A DNA stretch of 64,000 nt from assembly GCA_947089145.1 (NCBI GenBank), contig CAMUJH010000016.1:1-64000 (forward strand), read 5' to 3'. The number at the start of each line of letters is the position of its first letter. The stretch's first letter is position 1. This document shows, one piece after another, positions 8,193 through 16,650 of the stretch. The notes under the pieces are model-generated. The model ran no database searches, had not been told where the DNA came from, and worked only from the letters and a program-made list of their open reading frames with translations. Position numbers and translations under genes: made by a program. The DNA comes from an uncultured Hungatella sp. (GTDB taxonomy: Bacteria; Bacillota; Clostridia; Lachnospirales; Lachnospiraceae).

Positions 8193-10109
8193 ATGGTTGC
8201 CTGTAAGAACATAACAAAGATCATCTATGTGATTGTTGCAGCAGCTGTTATGCTGTGTATCCTGGCAATGATTTTTCCGGAGAGAGTGATAGAAACATTT
8301 GGAGGCGCCGCAGTGGCGCTGCAGTATGAGACAGAGCTGTTTGATACAGACGAGATAATTCAGATTGGCATTCAAATGGATGAAGAAGAATGGGAAGACA
8401 TGCTTGCCCATGCCTCTGAGGAGGCATACTATTCCTGCGACGTGGTGATAAATAACACGAAGCTGTACAATGTGGGGATACGTCCAAAGGGAAATACCAG
8501 CCTGTCCTCCATTGTCATGGACCCGGATACAGACAGATTCAGCCTGAAAATCGAGTTTGATCATTATGTGGAAGGACAGACGTGCTTCGGTTTGGATAAG
8601 CTGATTCTGAACAATAATTTTGCAGATGCAACAAATATGAAAGAGGCCCTTGTCTATGACATGTACCAGTACCTGGAAACAGATGCATCCCTGTACAATT
8701 ACGCAAAAATATGCGTTAACGGTCAGTACTGGGGAGTATATCTGGCTCTGGAAGCTGTGGAGGACAGTTTTCTGCTGAGAAACTACGGCGCTGCAGGGGG
8801 ACAGCTTTATAAACCTGAAAGCATGGGAATGGGGGGAGGCCCTGGCAGAGAGGGAGAAGGCGGACAAAAGCCGCCGGGCGGCAGGAATCCACGGGAAGCA
8901 GATGGACGTGAAGAAGAAAACGGCGCAAAAGAACAGGGCGATCCGTCAGGCGGCGCCCAGCTGTCGGACGGGGAAGGCTGGGCGCCGCCTGACAGGGAAG
9001 AAAGACGCGACAGGGGGAGAATGCCTGGCGGCCCTTCCATGGGAGGAAACGGGGCAGATTTAAATTACACGGATGATGAACTTGACAGCTATTCTACCAT
9101 ATGGGAAGGGGAGGTGACTGACAGCGGAAAAAGTGATCACCGCAGGGTTGTGACGGCTTTAAAAAACATAAAAGAAGGAACCGATCCGGAAAAGTATATG
9201 GATGTGGATAACCTGCTTAAATACATGGCAGTGCATGTTTTTTCTGTAAATCTGGACAGTCTTTCAGGAGTCATGGCCCATAATTACTATCTGTACGAGC
9301 ACAACGGGCAGCTGAATATACTTCCGTGGGATTATAACCTGTCCTTTGGCGGAATGGGAATGGGCGCGGACAGCGGCGCATCCGGGGTTATCAATGACGC
9401 TATTGACACGCCTTTCCAGGCCACGGAATTTTTCGACGTACTGCTGGAAAATGAAGAATACCTTGCCAGGTATCATGAGTATTTAAGGCAGCTTGTACAG
9501 GAGTATGTTTTCGGAGGAACATTGGAAGCATTTTATAACCGCGTGAGAAACCAGATTGACACATTGGTAAAAACAGATCCAACGGCATTTTATTCGTTTG
9601 AAGAATACGAGGCAGCGGCAGAGATGCTTTACAAGACAGCTACGCTGAGGGCGGAAAGCATCCAGGGCCAGCTGGATGGGGATATTCCGTCTACAGACGA
9701 AGGGCAGAAGGCGGATTCGTCAAATTTGATTGACGCATCTTCCATTGACATTGATGCAATGGGCGTGTTCGGCGGCGGACGTTCTAATGGCGGCGGGGAC
9801 AGATTTGGGAACCCGGAGAGCGGGGGCGATCCGTATGGGAGCCAGAGGCCGGACAGCGAATCAGCGGCGGAAGTATTTCGAAGTGAAGCCAAAATGCCTG
9901 AAACAGAACATGGATTTTCAGACATGCCTGGGCCGCAGGGCATGCCCCAGGGGGCGGCCTGGGGATCGGATACCCCTGACAGAGGCGCTCCGCAAATAAC
10001 CGGCAGCGGCAAAAATATGATTCCCAATATGATAATCTGCGGAGCCTGTCTGCTGGCGGCAGTTCTGGCGCTTCTTATGGCGAAACATTATCAGAGGGTG
10101 AAACAATAG
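8193..10109 (+). CDS. Membrane-anchored CotH-family protein kinase-like protein
   Basis: A 638-residue protein. CotH proteins are atypical kinases; the founding member phosphorylates spore coat proteins. Here the kinase-like fold is split. Residues 45-205 hold the first part (GIRPKGNTS near 96-104, FGLDKLILNNNF near 132-143). Residues 285-490 hold the second, including LPWDYNLSFGG at 377-387, the metal/catalytic region. Residues about 210-290 and 500-608 are low-complexity, rich in Gly, Pro, Asp and Glu. Membrane segments lie near 9-28 and 611-631, so both ends are anchored and the kinase part is probably outside. AAGGAGG precedes the ATG. It is the last gene of the VTC-DUF4956-CotH set. The substrate is unknown. 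Confidence 0.87.
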   Translation: MVACKNITKIIYVIVAAAVMLCILAMIFPERVIETFGGAAVALQYETELFDTDEIIQIGIQMDEEEWEDMLAHASEEAYYSCDVVINNTKLYNVGIRPKGNTSLSSIVMDPDTDRFSLKIEFDHYVEGQTCFGLDKLILNNNFADATNMKEALVYDMYQYLETDASLYNYAKICVNGQYWGVYLALEAVEDSFLLRNYGAAGGQLYKPESMGMGGGPGREGEGGQKPPGGRNPREADGREEENGAKEQGDPSGGAQLSDGEGWAPPDREERRDRGRMPGGPSMGGNGADLNYTDDELDSYSTIWEGEVTDSGKSDHRRVVTALKNIKEGTDPEKYMDVDNLLKYMAVHVFSVNLDSLSGVMAHNYYLYEHNGQLNILPWDYNLSFGGMGMGADSGASGVINDAIDTPFQATEFFDVLLENEEYLARYHEYLRQLVQEYVFGGTLEAFYNRVRNQIDTLVKTDPTAFYSFEEYEAAAEMLYKTATLRAESIQGQLDGDIPSTDEGQKADSSNLIDASSIDIDAMGVFGGGRSNGGGDRFGNPESGGDPYGSQRPDSESAAEVFRSEAKMPETEHGFSDMPGPQGMPQGAAWGSDTPDRGAPQITGSGKNMIPNMIICGACLLAAVLALLMAKHYQRVKQ

Positions 10110-10211
10110 GAAATAATCGTATTTAGGAATAAAAGCTTCTTTCTGCACCGTTTCTTTCATGCCATTTTTATAAAAAAAACCAAAAAATGAGCCAAAGTGG
10201 GAAAAATGTGT

Positions 10212-10240
10212 TTGATTTTATCGAAATAAGTATATATAAT
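10212..10240 (+). promoter_or_regulatory. Sigma-A-type promoter for the recombinase gene
   Basis: TTGATT at 10212-10217 and TATAAT at 10235-10240 have a 17-base spacer and lie about 70 bases before the start of the recombinase gene. Confidence 0.6.
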
Positions 10241-10250
10241 GGTAGAAAAA

Positions 10251-10273
10251 GACTAAAAAAGACTAAAAAAGAC
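10251..10273 (+). repeat. Short tandem repeat of a 10-base unit in the recombinase leader
   Basis: Two perfect copies of GACTAAAAAA followed by a partial third (GAC) begin about 4 bases after the expected transcription start. The A6 runs could cause slippage or bend the DNA. No function is established. Confidence 0.6.
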
Positions 10274-10308
10274 CACTTTTTGGGGGAAAAGGGCCAGAGG
10301 AGCAGATA

Positions 10309-11199
10309 ATGGAAGCAGAGATTAATGAGTTTATGGAGTATCTGTCCCAGGAAAGGCAGGCTTCAAAAAATACACAGATGTCTTACAAGCGGGATTTAGG
10401 CCAGATGGAGGAATACTTAAGAGGACAGGGAATCACGGAACCTGAAAGGGTAACCAGGACTTTGCTGAACTCCTATATTCTGCACCTTGAAAAACAGGGA
10501 AGGGCAGCGACTACCATATCCCGCATGATGGCTTCCATGAAAGCTTTTTTCCACTATGAATTCAGCCGCAGAAAGATAAGCCGGGACCCGGCGGAACTTT
10601 TGAAAGCTCCGAAAGTGGAAAAGAAGGTTCCTACTATTTTGTCTGTGGAGGAGGTTGCCAGCCTGCTGAATCAGCCGGAGGATTCTTCCCCAAAAGGGAT
10701 TCGGGACAAAGCCATGCTGGAGCTTTTATATGCCACAGGCATACGGGTTTCGGAGCTTATAGGGCTGAAACTGGGAGATTTGAATCTTCCTATTGGATTT
10801 ATAATCTGCAGGGACGAACACAAAGAGAGGACTGTGCCTTTTGGGAAAATAACGAAGCAGGCCCTGGAACGGTATCTGGAGCAGGCCAGGAGTCTTCTTC
10901 TGAAAGGGAAGGAATCTTCCCTGCTGTTTGTAAACTGCAGCGGAACGCCTATGAGCCGCCAGGGATTTTGGAAGATCATCAAGCACTACGGCCTTATGGC
11001 AGGCATTACGGCTGACATTACCCCCCATACCCTGCGCCACTCTTTTGCGGCTCACCTTATCGGCGGCGGCGCGGACCTGAGGGCGGTGCAGACCATGATG
11101 GGACATTCTGACATGGCCACTACTCAGGCTTACACGGCTTATGTACAGAAAGAGGACGCGGTGCGCACGGCTTATTCCAGCGCCCATCCAAGACAGTAG
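10309..11199 (+). CDS. xerD: Tyrosine recombinase XerD/XerC type
   Basis: A 296-residue site-specific recombinase of the usual Xer size. Chromosomal Xer proteins resolve chromosome dimers at dif. The N-terminal SAM-like domain (residues 1-85) and the C-terminal catalytic domain are complete: Arg in ATGIRVSEL, the Lys region in HKERTVPFG, HTLRHSFAAHL with His and Arg, His in MGHSD and the Tyr nucleophile in TTQAYTAY. The gene has its own promoter and no mobile-element neighbours, so a housekeeping role is more likely than an integrase. XerC versus XerD cannot be settled from this sequence alone. Confidence 0.85.
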   Translation: MEAEINEFMEYLSQERQASKNTQMSYKRDLGQMEEYLRGQGITEPERVTRTLLNSYILHLEKQGRAATTISRMMASMKAFFHYEFSRRKISRDPAELLKAPKVEKKVPTILSVEEVASLLNQPEDSSPKGIRDKAMLELLYATGIRVSELIGLKLGDLNLPIGFIICRDEHKERTVPFGKITKQALERYLEQARSLLLKGKESSLLFVNCSGTPMSRQGFWKIIKHYGLMAGITADITPHTLRHSFAAHLIGGGADLRAVQTMMGHSDMATTQAYTAYVQKEDAVRTAYSSAHPRQ

Positions 11200-11200
11200 C

Positions 11201-11300
11201 CGTGGACCCGGCAGGGACGCACCGCCGCCCATAAAAGTCCGGCGGGCGTATTTGGCGTCCCGGAATGCATGGTGCCTGCTTCACTGCAGCCTCAGTAAAA
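11201..11300 (+). repeat. Intergenic repeat element, copy A (3' arm diverged)
   Basis: This element begins right after the recombinase stop codon. It shares the blocks ACCCGGC, GGACGCACCGCC, AAAGTCCGGCGGGCG, TTTGGC and CCCGGAATGCATG with copies B to F, and ends in CAGTAAAA. Its second hairpin (GCCGCC...GGCGGC in the other copies) has decayed. It lies between convergent genes, unlike copies C, E and F. Confidence 0.75.
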
Positions 11301-11330
11301 CCGTGATGAAACAGAGACATGGAGCATATA

Positions 11331-11370
11331 AAAACGATCCGGAATCAGCCTCAGGCCCGGATCGTTTTTT
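11331..11370. terminator. Bidirectional intrinsic terminator
   Basis: AAAACGATCCGG at 11331-11342 pairs with CCGGATCGTTTT at 11357-11368, followed by T residues on the plus strand and by a T-rich run on the minus strand. It separates the convergent recombinase and GH105 genes. Confidence 0.85.
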
Positions 11371-11373
11371 ATA

Positions 11374-12504
11374 TTATTTTTTGTCCGCAAACAAAAGTTC
11401 CACATATGCCAGAATCAGAGGAGCCACCCCTTTTGCGTCATTGCGGACAATGGGTTCCCTCATATAATAATCGAATGTCCCCTCACGCATCTCCTTATTG
11501 CCAAGCCCCGCCACAAGGCAGATGCCTCCAAGCTGCAGCTCCCCTTCTTTTTCCGACAGGTATCTGCTGCAGATGCCGTCAAACGCTTTCTTCCCATAAT
11601 CAAAATAGGAAGGCTCAAGAAGGCCAAGCCGAACGCTCTTCATAATCGCATAGGCAAAAATGGCGGAACCGGAAGTTTCCAGATAGTTAGGAGAAATTCC
11701 GCCTCGGTTTACCACCTGATACCACATGCCGGTTTCCTCATCCTGATACGGAAGCATGGAGTCGATGAGTTCCCGATAAATACCCGACAGCCTGGACCGT
11801 TCCTGTTCCATGGAATCAGGCATGATCTCCACCGTATCAATAAGCGCCATGGCATACCAGCCCAGAGCCCGAAGCCAGAAATTGGCGGACAGCCCGGTAA
11901 CCTTATCGCACCAGAAGGATTTTCTGGAGTCATCGTAAGCGTGATAGTAAAGCCCGTTTCGGGAATTCCTCATAAGCTCATATACGTTAAAGAACTGCCT
12001 GCAGCTGTCAAGGCAGTTTTTTCCGTCATTGTAGGTAAGTTCATACTCCATATAAAAAGGCTGGGCCATGTAAAGGCCGTCCAGCCATATCTGATCGGGG
12101 TAGATCAATTTATGCCAGAAGTTTCCCGTGGAAGTGCGGGGCTGCTTCTCAAGCTGGCTGTATACGGTATTAATGGCATTCCTGTATTTTCCTTTTCCTG
12201 TAAGATGGTAAAGATCAAAAAGGGTTTTTCCGGCATTGACATTGTCCAGATTGTATTCTTCAGGATCATAGGAGGCAATGGAACCGTCTTCCTTCACGAA
12301 ATAGTCAATGAAGCTGTCAGCAAACTCAAGATACCGGGAATCTTTTTTTATGTGGTACAATTCCAAAATGGCCTTGATCATGCAGCCGTCAATGTAGTTC
12401 CAGGTAGGCTTCTTGCCCTGCTTGATTTTTTCAATATTCCAGACGGGAGCCTGCGGGCTGCTTTTCTCCAGCAACTGGTCAATATATCGATCCAGAATCT
12501 CCAT
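11374..12504 (-). CDS. GH105 unsaturated rhamnogalacturonyl hydrolase
   Basis: A 376-residue enzyme of the GH88/GH105 (alpha/alpha)6 barrel group. It removes the terminal unsaturated galacturonyl residue left by pectate or rhamnogalacturonan lyases. The key motif QIWLDGLYMAQPF contains Asp142, equivalent to the catalytic Asp143 of YteR. NLDNVNAG contains Asp87, matching the second conserved Asp. LRALGWYAMAL, YLETSGSAIFAYA and the C-terminal region are also family-typical. There is no signal peptide, so it works on imported disaccharides. It is divergent from a sugar ABC operon that is followed by GH28, which fits pectin use. Confidence 0.9.
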   Translation of the reverse strand: MEILDRYIDQLLEKSSPQAPVWNIEKIKQGKKPTWNYIDGCMIKAILELYHIKKDSRYLEFADSFIDYFVKEDGSIASYDPEEYNLDNVNAGKTLFDLYHLTGKGKYRNAINTVYSQLEKQPRTSTGNFWHKLIYPDQIWLDGLYMAQPFYMEYELTYNDGKNCLDSCRQFFNVYELMRNSRNGLYYHAYDDSRKSFWCDKVTGLSANFWLRALGWYAMALIDTVEIMPDSMEQERSRLSGIYRELIDSMLPYQDEETGMWYQVVNRGGISPNYLETSGSAIFAYAIMKSVRLGLLEPSYFDYGKKAFDGICSRYLSEKEGELQLGGICLVAGLGNKEMREGTFDYYMREPIVRNDAKGVAPLILAYVELLFADKK

Positions 12505-12969
12505 AATGGTACCTCTCTCTCTATGGTTGGTGAATTTAAATAAAATGGCAAAGATCCAACGTTTGCATATTTAATATAGTACCATAAAATCAAAGTGATT
12601 AAAACCAGACACTTTGTACAAAAAAAACAGTGAAACCTATACAAATTCACTAATTGACAGATGGTATTATGGATGCTACAATGAAAATGTCAAAAAAATG
12701 GTGCGTATTTGTTCATAAGCGTAAAAATGAAAGTAATTACATATGGCGAATATGCATAATTTTTTAAAAAAATGTGCAAACCTTTGCAAACCAAAAGCCC
12801 ATGAAAGCGGCAGAAACTGCCGGAAACAGCAGAGCCGGCTCAGACAGGGCCGGCAGCCATATGCTGTTAAACGCCGGCAGGCAGTCTGGAACCGGCGTAT
12901 ATACCGGATTTTATGGGTCAATGGAAAAAGCGGGGGAGGCCATAAATAAAAGAAAGGGAGAAGATATTC
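12505..12969. other. Divergent regulatory region between GH105 and the ABC operon
   Basis: This 465-base gap holds no convincing gene. The first half is AT-rich and carries the promoter at 12654-12682. The second half (12800-12925) changes to GC-rich sequence with six CCGG or GCCGGC blocks, which could fold strongly in the roughly 280-base leader of the solute-binding-protein mRNA. A direct repeat GCAAACCTTTGCAAACC lies at 12776-12792. No operator could be assigned with confidence. Confidence 0.5.
12654..12682 (+). promoter_or_regulatory. Sigma-A-type promoter of the pectin ABC operon
   Basis: A consensus TTGACA at 12654-12659 and TACAAT at 12677-12682 have a 17-base spacer. The predicted start of transcription is about 280 bases before the solute-binding-protein gene, giving an unusually long leader. 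Confidence 0.7.
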
Positions 12970-14307
12970 ATGAGGAAAAGTATTAAAAAAGCAATGTCCT
13001 TGGCATTGGCATCCGTTATGGCATTATCATTGGCAGCATGTTCAGGTAATAGCAGCTCAGGCGGTTCTTCAGGAGACAGCAGTTCCGGAGGCGACGGCCA
13101 GGTGGAACTGAAGTTCTCATGGTGGGGCGGAGACTCCAGACATGAGGCTACTGAGAAAGCCATTGAGGCGTTTATGGCTAAATATCCAAATATTACTGTA
13201 ACTGCAGAGTACGGTGCATGGTCAGGCTGGGAAGAGAAACAGGCGCTGAACATTATGGGAGGCAATGCAGCGGATGTTATGCAGATTAACTGGAACTGGA
13301 TTGAATCTTACAGCGGAAACGGCAAAAACTTTGCAAACCTGGAGGAGTACTCGGATGTTCTTGATCTGACCCAGTTCCCCAGCGACAGCCTGGAACTGTG
13401 CAAAGCGGACGGCAAGCTGATGGCCGTTCCGGTAGCCCTGACCGGAAGATTATTCTACTGGAATAAGACTACGTTTGATGAGGTCGGAGTGGCGATTCCT
13501 ACCGATGAGGCTTCCCTGCTTGCAGCTGGCGAGGCGTTTAAGGCATTTGACGAAGACTACTATCCGCTGGCCCTGGGCGAGTATGACAGAATGATCTTCC
13601 TGGTATATTATCTGGAGTCTGTATACGGCAAGCCCTGGGTGCAGGACGGGCAGATTCAGTATACGGCGGAAGAGATTGCGGCCGGTATGGAATTCATTAA
13701 CAAGCTGGAAGATAGCCATGTAATTCCTACCCTGGCTGTTCTCAACGGCGATATGGCAGATTCTATTGATAAAAATGCAAAGTGGATTGACGGAAAGTAT
13801 GCAGGCATCCTTGAGTGGGATTCTTCTGCATCCAAGTTCGAGCAGGCTGTTAAGGAGAGTACCAATAAGCCGGGGCAGGAGTTTGTTATCGGTGAATTTG
13901 TTAAGTTTGGTGATTATGACGGCGGATTTACGAAGATTTCCATGGGGCTTTCTGTGGCAGCCAGCAGCGCTCACCCGAAAGAGGCAGCTATGCTTATTAA
14001 TTTCCTGTTAAATGATCCTGAGGGAGTTGAGATCTGCTCTACAGAGAGGGGAATCCCGTGTTCTGCAGCAGCGGTTGCCGTTCTTGACGAGAAAGGGCTG
14101 GGCAATGAGCTTGTAAAAGAGGCTAATGCAAAGGTGCTTGGATTCTCCAAGTTCCCGCTGGATACCAAGTTCGAGCATAATGACCTGAAAGCTAACCCGG
14201 ACGGCGTGTATTATAAAGTGTTCGGCAAGCTGAGTTCTGACGATATTGACGCCGCAAAGGCTGCGGAAGATCTGATGAAAGGCGTAAATGAGTGTTTGGG
14301 CAACTAA
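12970..14307 (+). CDS. Sugar ABC transporter solute-binding lipoprotein (CUT1)
   Basis: A 445-residue extracellular lipoprotein. The signal peptide of about 22 residues ends in the lipobox SLAACS, followed by a Ser/Gly-rich linker. The mature part (VELKFSWWGGDSRHEATEKA) is the typical start of family 1 solute-binding proteins that deliver oligosaccharides to MalFG-type permeases. AAAGGGAG is the ribosome binding site. The permease genes follow after a small gene of unknown function; no ATPase gene is in the cluster, so a shared MsmK-type ATPase elsewhere is expected. The flanking GH105 and GH28 genes point to a galacturonide or rhamnogalacturonide ligand. Confidence 0.92.
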   Translation: MRKSIKKAMSLALASVMALSLAACSGNSSSGGSSGDSSSGGDGQVELKFSWWGGDSRHEATEKAIEAFMAKYPNITVTAEYGAWSGWEEKQALNIMGGNAADVMQINWNWIESYSGNGKNFANLEEYSDVLDLTQFPSDSLELCKADGKLMAVPVALTGRLFYWNKTTFDEVGVAIPTDEASLLAAGEAFKAFDEDYYPLALGEYDRMIFLVYYLESVYGKPWVQDGQIQYTAEEIAAGMEFINKLEDSHVIPTLAVLNGDMADSIDKNAKWIDGKYAGILEWDSSASKFEQAVKESTNKPGQEFVIGEFVKFGDYDGGFTKISMGLSVAASSAHPKEAAMLINFLLNDPEGVEICSTERGIPCSAAAVAVLDEKGLGNELVKEANAKVLGFSKFPLDTKFEHNDLKANPDGVYYKVFGKLSSDDIDAAKAAEDLMKGVNECLGN

Positions 14308-14356
14308 GAATATTTAAAGAGCCAGAGCGTCAGGCATGACGGAAATGATTCAGCAG

Positions 14357-14380
14357 GCCGCCGGAGTTGATTCCGGCGGC
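14357..14380 (+). terminator. Stable hairpin after the solute-binding-protein gene
   Basis: GCCGCCGGA at 14357-14365 pairs perfectly with TCCGGCGGC at 14372-14380 around a 6-base loop, with no T tract. It lies 50 bases after the stop codon and probably stabilises the upstream mRNA or partly terminates, raising binding protein over permeases. Confidence 0.6.
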
Positions 14381-14483
14381 TTCGCCAAGACAGCCTGAAG
14401 CGGACAGACAGGCCCGGCTTAATGGGCGGCGGGGCAGTCTCTGCCTGAGGGAAGATAAGGAAAGGTATCGGAGAGGGATATTT

Positions 14484-14816
14484 ATGGATGTAAAGGAAAT
14501 GGTTAGGGATAAAGCCAGGTACAAGGAGATCGTCGCTTATTTTCAGGAATTCAATACTCTCGGAGCACAGGAGCTGGTGCTGCTGATCGATACCATAGAA
14601 TTGATGTCAGAAGAAATATTTGAGCACTATAAAGCCTTACAGGAGATATTAAAAAAGGCGGTGACTGAAATATTAATGAGAAGACAGAGGGAAGGCAGTT
14701 TCGGCTTCCTGACGGATTCTCAAAAATGCCAGCTTTCTTATGCGCTTCGAAAAGCAGGAAACCTTAAGGTATTACTGTGGGAAAAGTATGAGGAATATGA
14801 CATGGAGCTTCAATGA
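14484..14816 (+). CDS. Small protein of unknown function inside a sugar ABC operon
   Basis: A 110-residue, largely helical, charged protein without a membrane segment or signal peptide. The frame is open from 14367, but GGAGAGGG is correctly spaced for ATG 14484 and the sequence before it looks non-coding. The protein starts MDVKEMVRDKARYKEIVAYF and ends in an acidic tail (WEKYEEYDMELQ). I recognise no family. It sits between the binding-protein gene and the two permease genes, reads in the same direction and ends 52 bases before the first permease, so it is probably translated with the transporter. A role in regulating the transporter or binding its cytoplasmic side is only a guess. Confidence 0.6.
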   Translation: MDVKEMVRDKARYKEIVAYFQEFNTLGAQELVLLIDTIELMSEEIFEHYKALQEILKKAVTEILMRRQREGSFGFLTDSQKCQLSYALRKAGNLKVLLWEKYEEYDMELQ

Positions 14817-14868
14817 CAGATGCCTGCAGCCCAGGTATCTGCAGGAAAAATTTTTAGGAGGTAACAGC

Positions 14869-15771
14869 ATGAAGCAGAAAAAAGGCTTTGGCAAGGCGTT
14901 GACAGAAAACGTTGGCTTCTGGTTTATTGTACCATGGCTTGTAGGTTTTCTGTGTTTCAAAGTGTATCCCTTTGCGTCCTCTCTGTACTACAGCTTCACC
15001 AACTATGATCTGTTTACTGGCATCAGTAAGCACGGTTTGATGAATTATCAGACCATTTTTACGGACGAGGATATTATCAGGGCGTTTCAGGTAACCTTTA
15101 AGTATGCAATCTTTGATGTGCCGCTGAAACTGGCGTTTGCATTATTTATTGCCTATATCCTTAATTTTAAGCTGAAAGGCGTGAATTTCTTCAGAACCGC
15201 ATATTACATTCCGTCCATTTTAGGCGGCTCCATTGCCATTGCCATTCTGTGGCGGGCCGTATTTAATACAGACGGACTGATCAATACGGTGATCACAGCT
15301 TTTGGGATGGAAAAGATTAACTGGATGGCAAGTGCCAACGGCGCGCTGACGGTTATCGTCCTGCTTCGTGTGTGGCAGTTCGGCTCGGCCATGGTTATTT
15401 TCCTGGCGGCGTTAAAAGGCGTATCAGAGGATCTGTATGAGGCGGCATCCATTGACGGCGCAGGCAAGTGGACCCAGTTCTTTAAGATTACGGTTCCCCT
15501 GATTACACCGGTTATTTTCTACAACCTGATTACTCAGCTTTGCCAGGCGTTCCAGGAATTTAACGGACCGTTCCTTGTAACGAAAGGCGGACCAAACGGC
15601 GCCACTACTCTGATTTCCATTTTGATTTACAATAATGCATTCCTCCGCCATAAGATGGGCATGGCAAGCGCCCAGGCGTGGGTACTGTTTGTGATTGTGT
15701 GCGTGCTGACAGCAGTCGCATTTGTAAGCCAGAAGAAGTGGGTTTACTATTCTGATGAAGACGGGAGGTAA
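14869..15771 (+). CDS. CUT1 sugar ABC transporter permease, MalF type
   Basis: A 300-residue permease with six membrane segments. The cytoplasmic EAA loop that docks the ATPase reads LYEAASIDGAGKWTQFFKIT. The frame is open back to 14740, within the preceding gene, but the strong AGGAGG at 14857-14862 selects ATG 14869. Followed after 6 bases by the second permease gene. Together with the upstream lipoprotein it forms an oligosaccharide importer. Confidence 0.93.
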   Translation: MKQKKGFGKALTENVGFWFIVPWLVGFLCFKVYPFASSLYYSFTNYDLFTGISKHGLMNYQTIFTDEDIIRAFQVTFKYAIFDVPLKLAFALFIAYILNFKLKGVNFFRTAYYIPSILGGSIAIAILWRAVFNTDGLINTVITAFGMEKINWMASANGALTVIVLLRVWQFGSAMVIFLAALKGVSEDLYEAASIDGAGKWTQFFKITVPLITPVIFYNLITQLCQAFQEFNGPFLVTKGGPNGATTLISILIYNNAFLRHKMGMASAQAWVLFVIVCVLTAVAFVSQKKWVYYSDEDGR

Positions 15772-15777
15772 AAGATT

Positions 15778-16629
15778 ATGACAAGAGAACAGAGAAGAAA
15801 AATCAGTACGGTCATTCGTTACGTCCTGTTGGTAGCAGTAGGGTTTATTATGGTATATCCTCTTATCTGGATGGTAGGAGCTACGTTTAAGACCAATTCC
15901 GAGATCTTTACCAGCGCATGGTTCTGGCCGAAGAACCCGGTGTTTGACGGATATAATGATGCGTTTAAGAGCTACGGAGGCAAGATCAATCTGCTTACAT
16001 CCATGCTGAATACTTATAAAATCGTGCTCCCCAAAGTTATATTTACCATTGTCTCCGCAACGATCACGGCATACGGCTTTGCCAGGTTTGACTTTAAGGG
16101 AAAAGGGATTATGTTCTCCCTGATGATGGCTACCCTGTTCCTGCCTCAGGTAGTGCTGAATGCCCCTCAATACATTATGTTCAATAAGTGGGGATGGACC
16201 AATTCTTATCTGCCCCTGGTTATTCCGTCCCTGTTTGCGGCGGATACCTATTTTGTGTTTATGCTGATTCAGTTTTTAAGGGGCGTGCCCAAGGAGCTGG
16301 AGGAGGCGGCCAAGATTGACGGCTGCAATTCCATTAAGACCTTATGGTACGTAATCGTTCCCATGCTGAAGCCATCGCTGGTGTCCTGCGCACTGTTCCA
16401 GTTTATGTGGACATCCAATGATTTCATGGGGCCGTTGATTTATATCTCTGACATGGATAAATATACCAACTCCATCTATTTGCGCATGTCCATGGATGGC
16501 GACGTAGGTTTCCAGTGGAACAGAATTCTGGCCATGTCTCTGATTTCCATTATTCCATCATTGGTAGTATTTTTCTGCGCTCAGGATTCGTTTATTGACG
16601 GTATTGCAGCCGGCGGTGTAAAGGGTTAA
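15778..16629 (+). CDS. CUT1 sugar ABC transporter permease, MalG type
   Basis: A 283-residue second permease subunit with six membrane segments and the EAA loop LEEAAKIDGCNSIKTLWYVI. Its C-terminus DGIAAGGVKG is typical of MalG-type subunits. It pairs with the preceding permease. Repeat copy B and a terminator-like hairpin follow before the GH28 gene. Confidence 0.93.
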   Translation: MTREQRRKISTVIRYVLLVAVGFIMVYPLIWMVGATFKTNSEIFTSAWFWPKNPVFDGYNDAFKSYGGKINLLTSMLNTYKIVLPKVIFTIVSATITAYGFARFDFKGKGIMFSLMMATLFLPQVVLNAPQYIMFNKWGWTNSYLPLVIPSLFAADTYFVFMLIQFLRGVPKELEEAAKIDGCNSIKTLWYVIVPMLKPSLVSCALFQFMWTSNDFMGPLIYISDMDKYTNSIYLRMSMDGDVGFQWNRILAMSLISIIPSLVVFFCAQDSFIDGIAAGGVKG

Positions 16630-16650
16630 TAAGATCTGGAAAGTAACCTC

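Noticed and set aside
10309-11199. Integrase of a mobile element
   Set aside because: The tyrosine recombinase has Xer length and motifs, with no attachment-site duplication, excisionase or cargo genes next to it.
12802-12815. Possible CcpA (cre) site TGAAAGCGGCAGAA
   Set aside because: Only the left half matches the cre consensus; the right half misses key positions, and it lies far downstream of the promoter.
14357-14380. Full intrinsic terminator after the binding-protein gene
   Set aside because: The hairpin is perfect but lacks a T tract, and permease genes of the same operon follow, so I list it as a stabiliser or partial terminator only.
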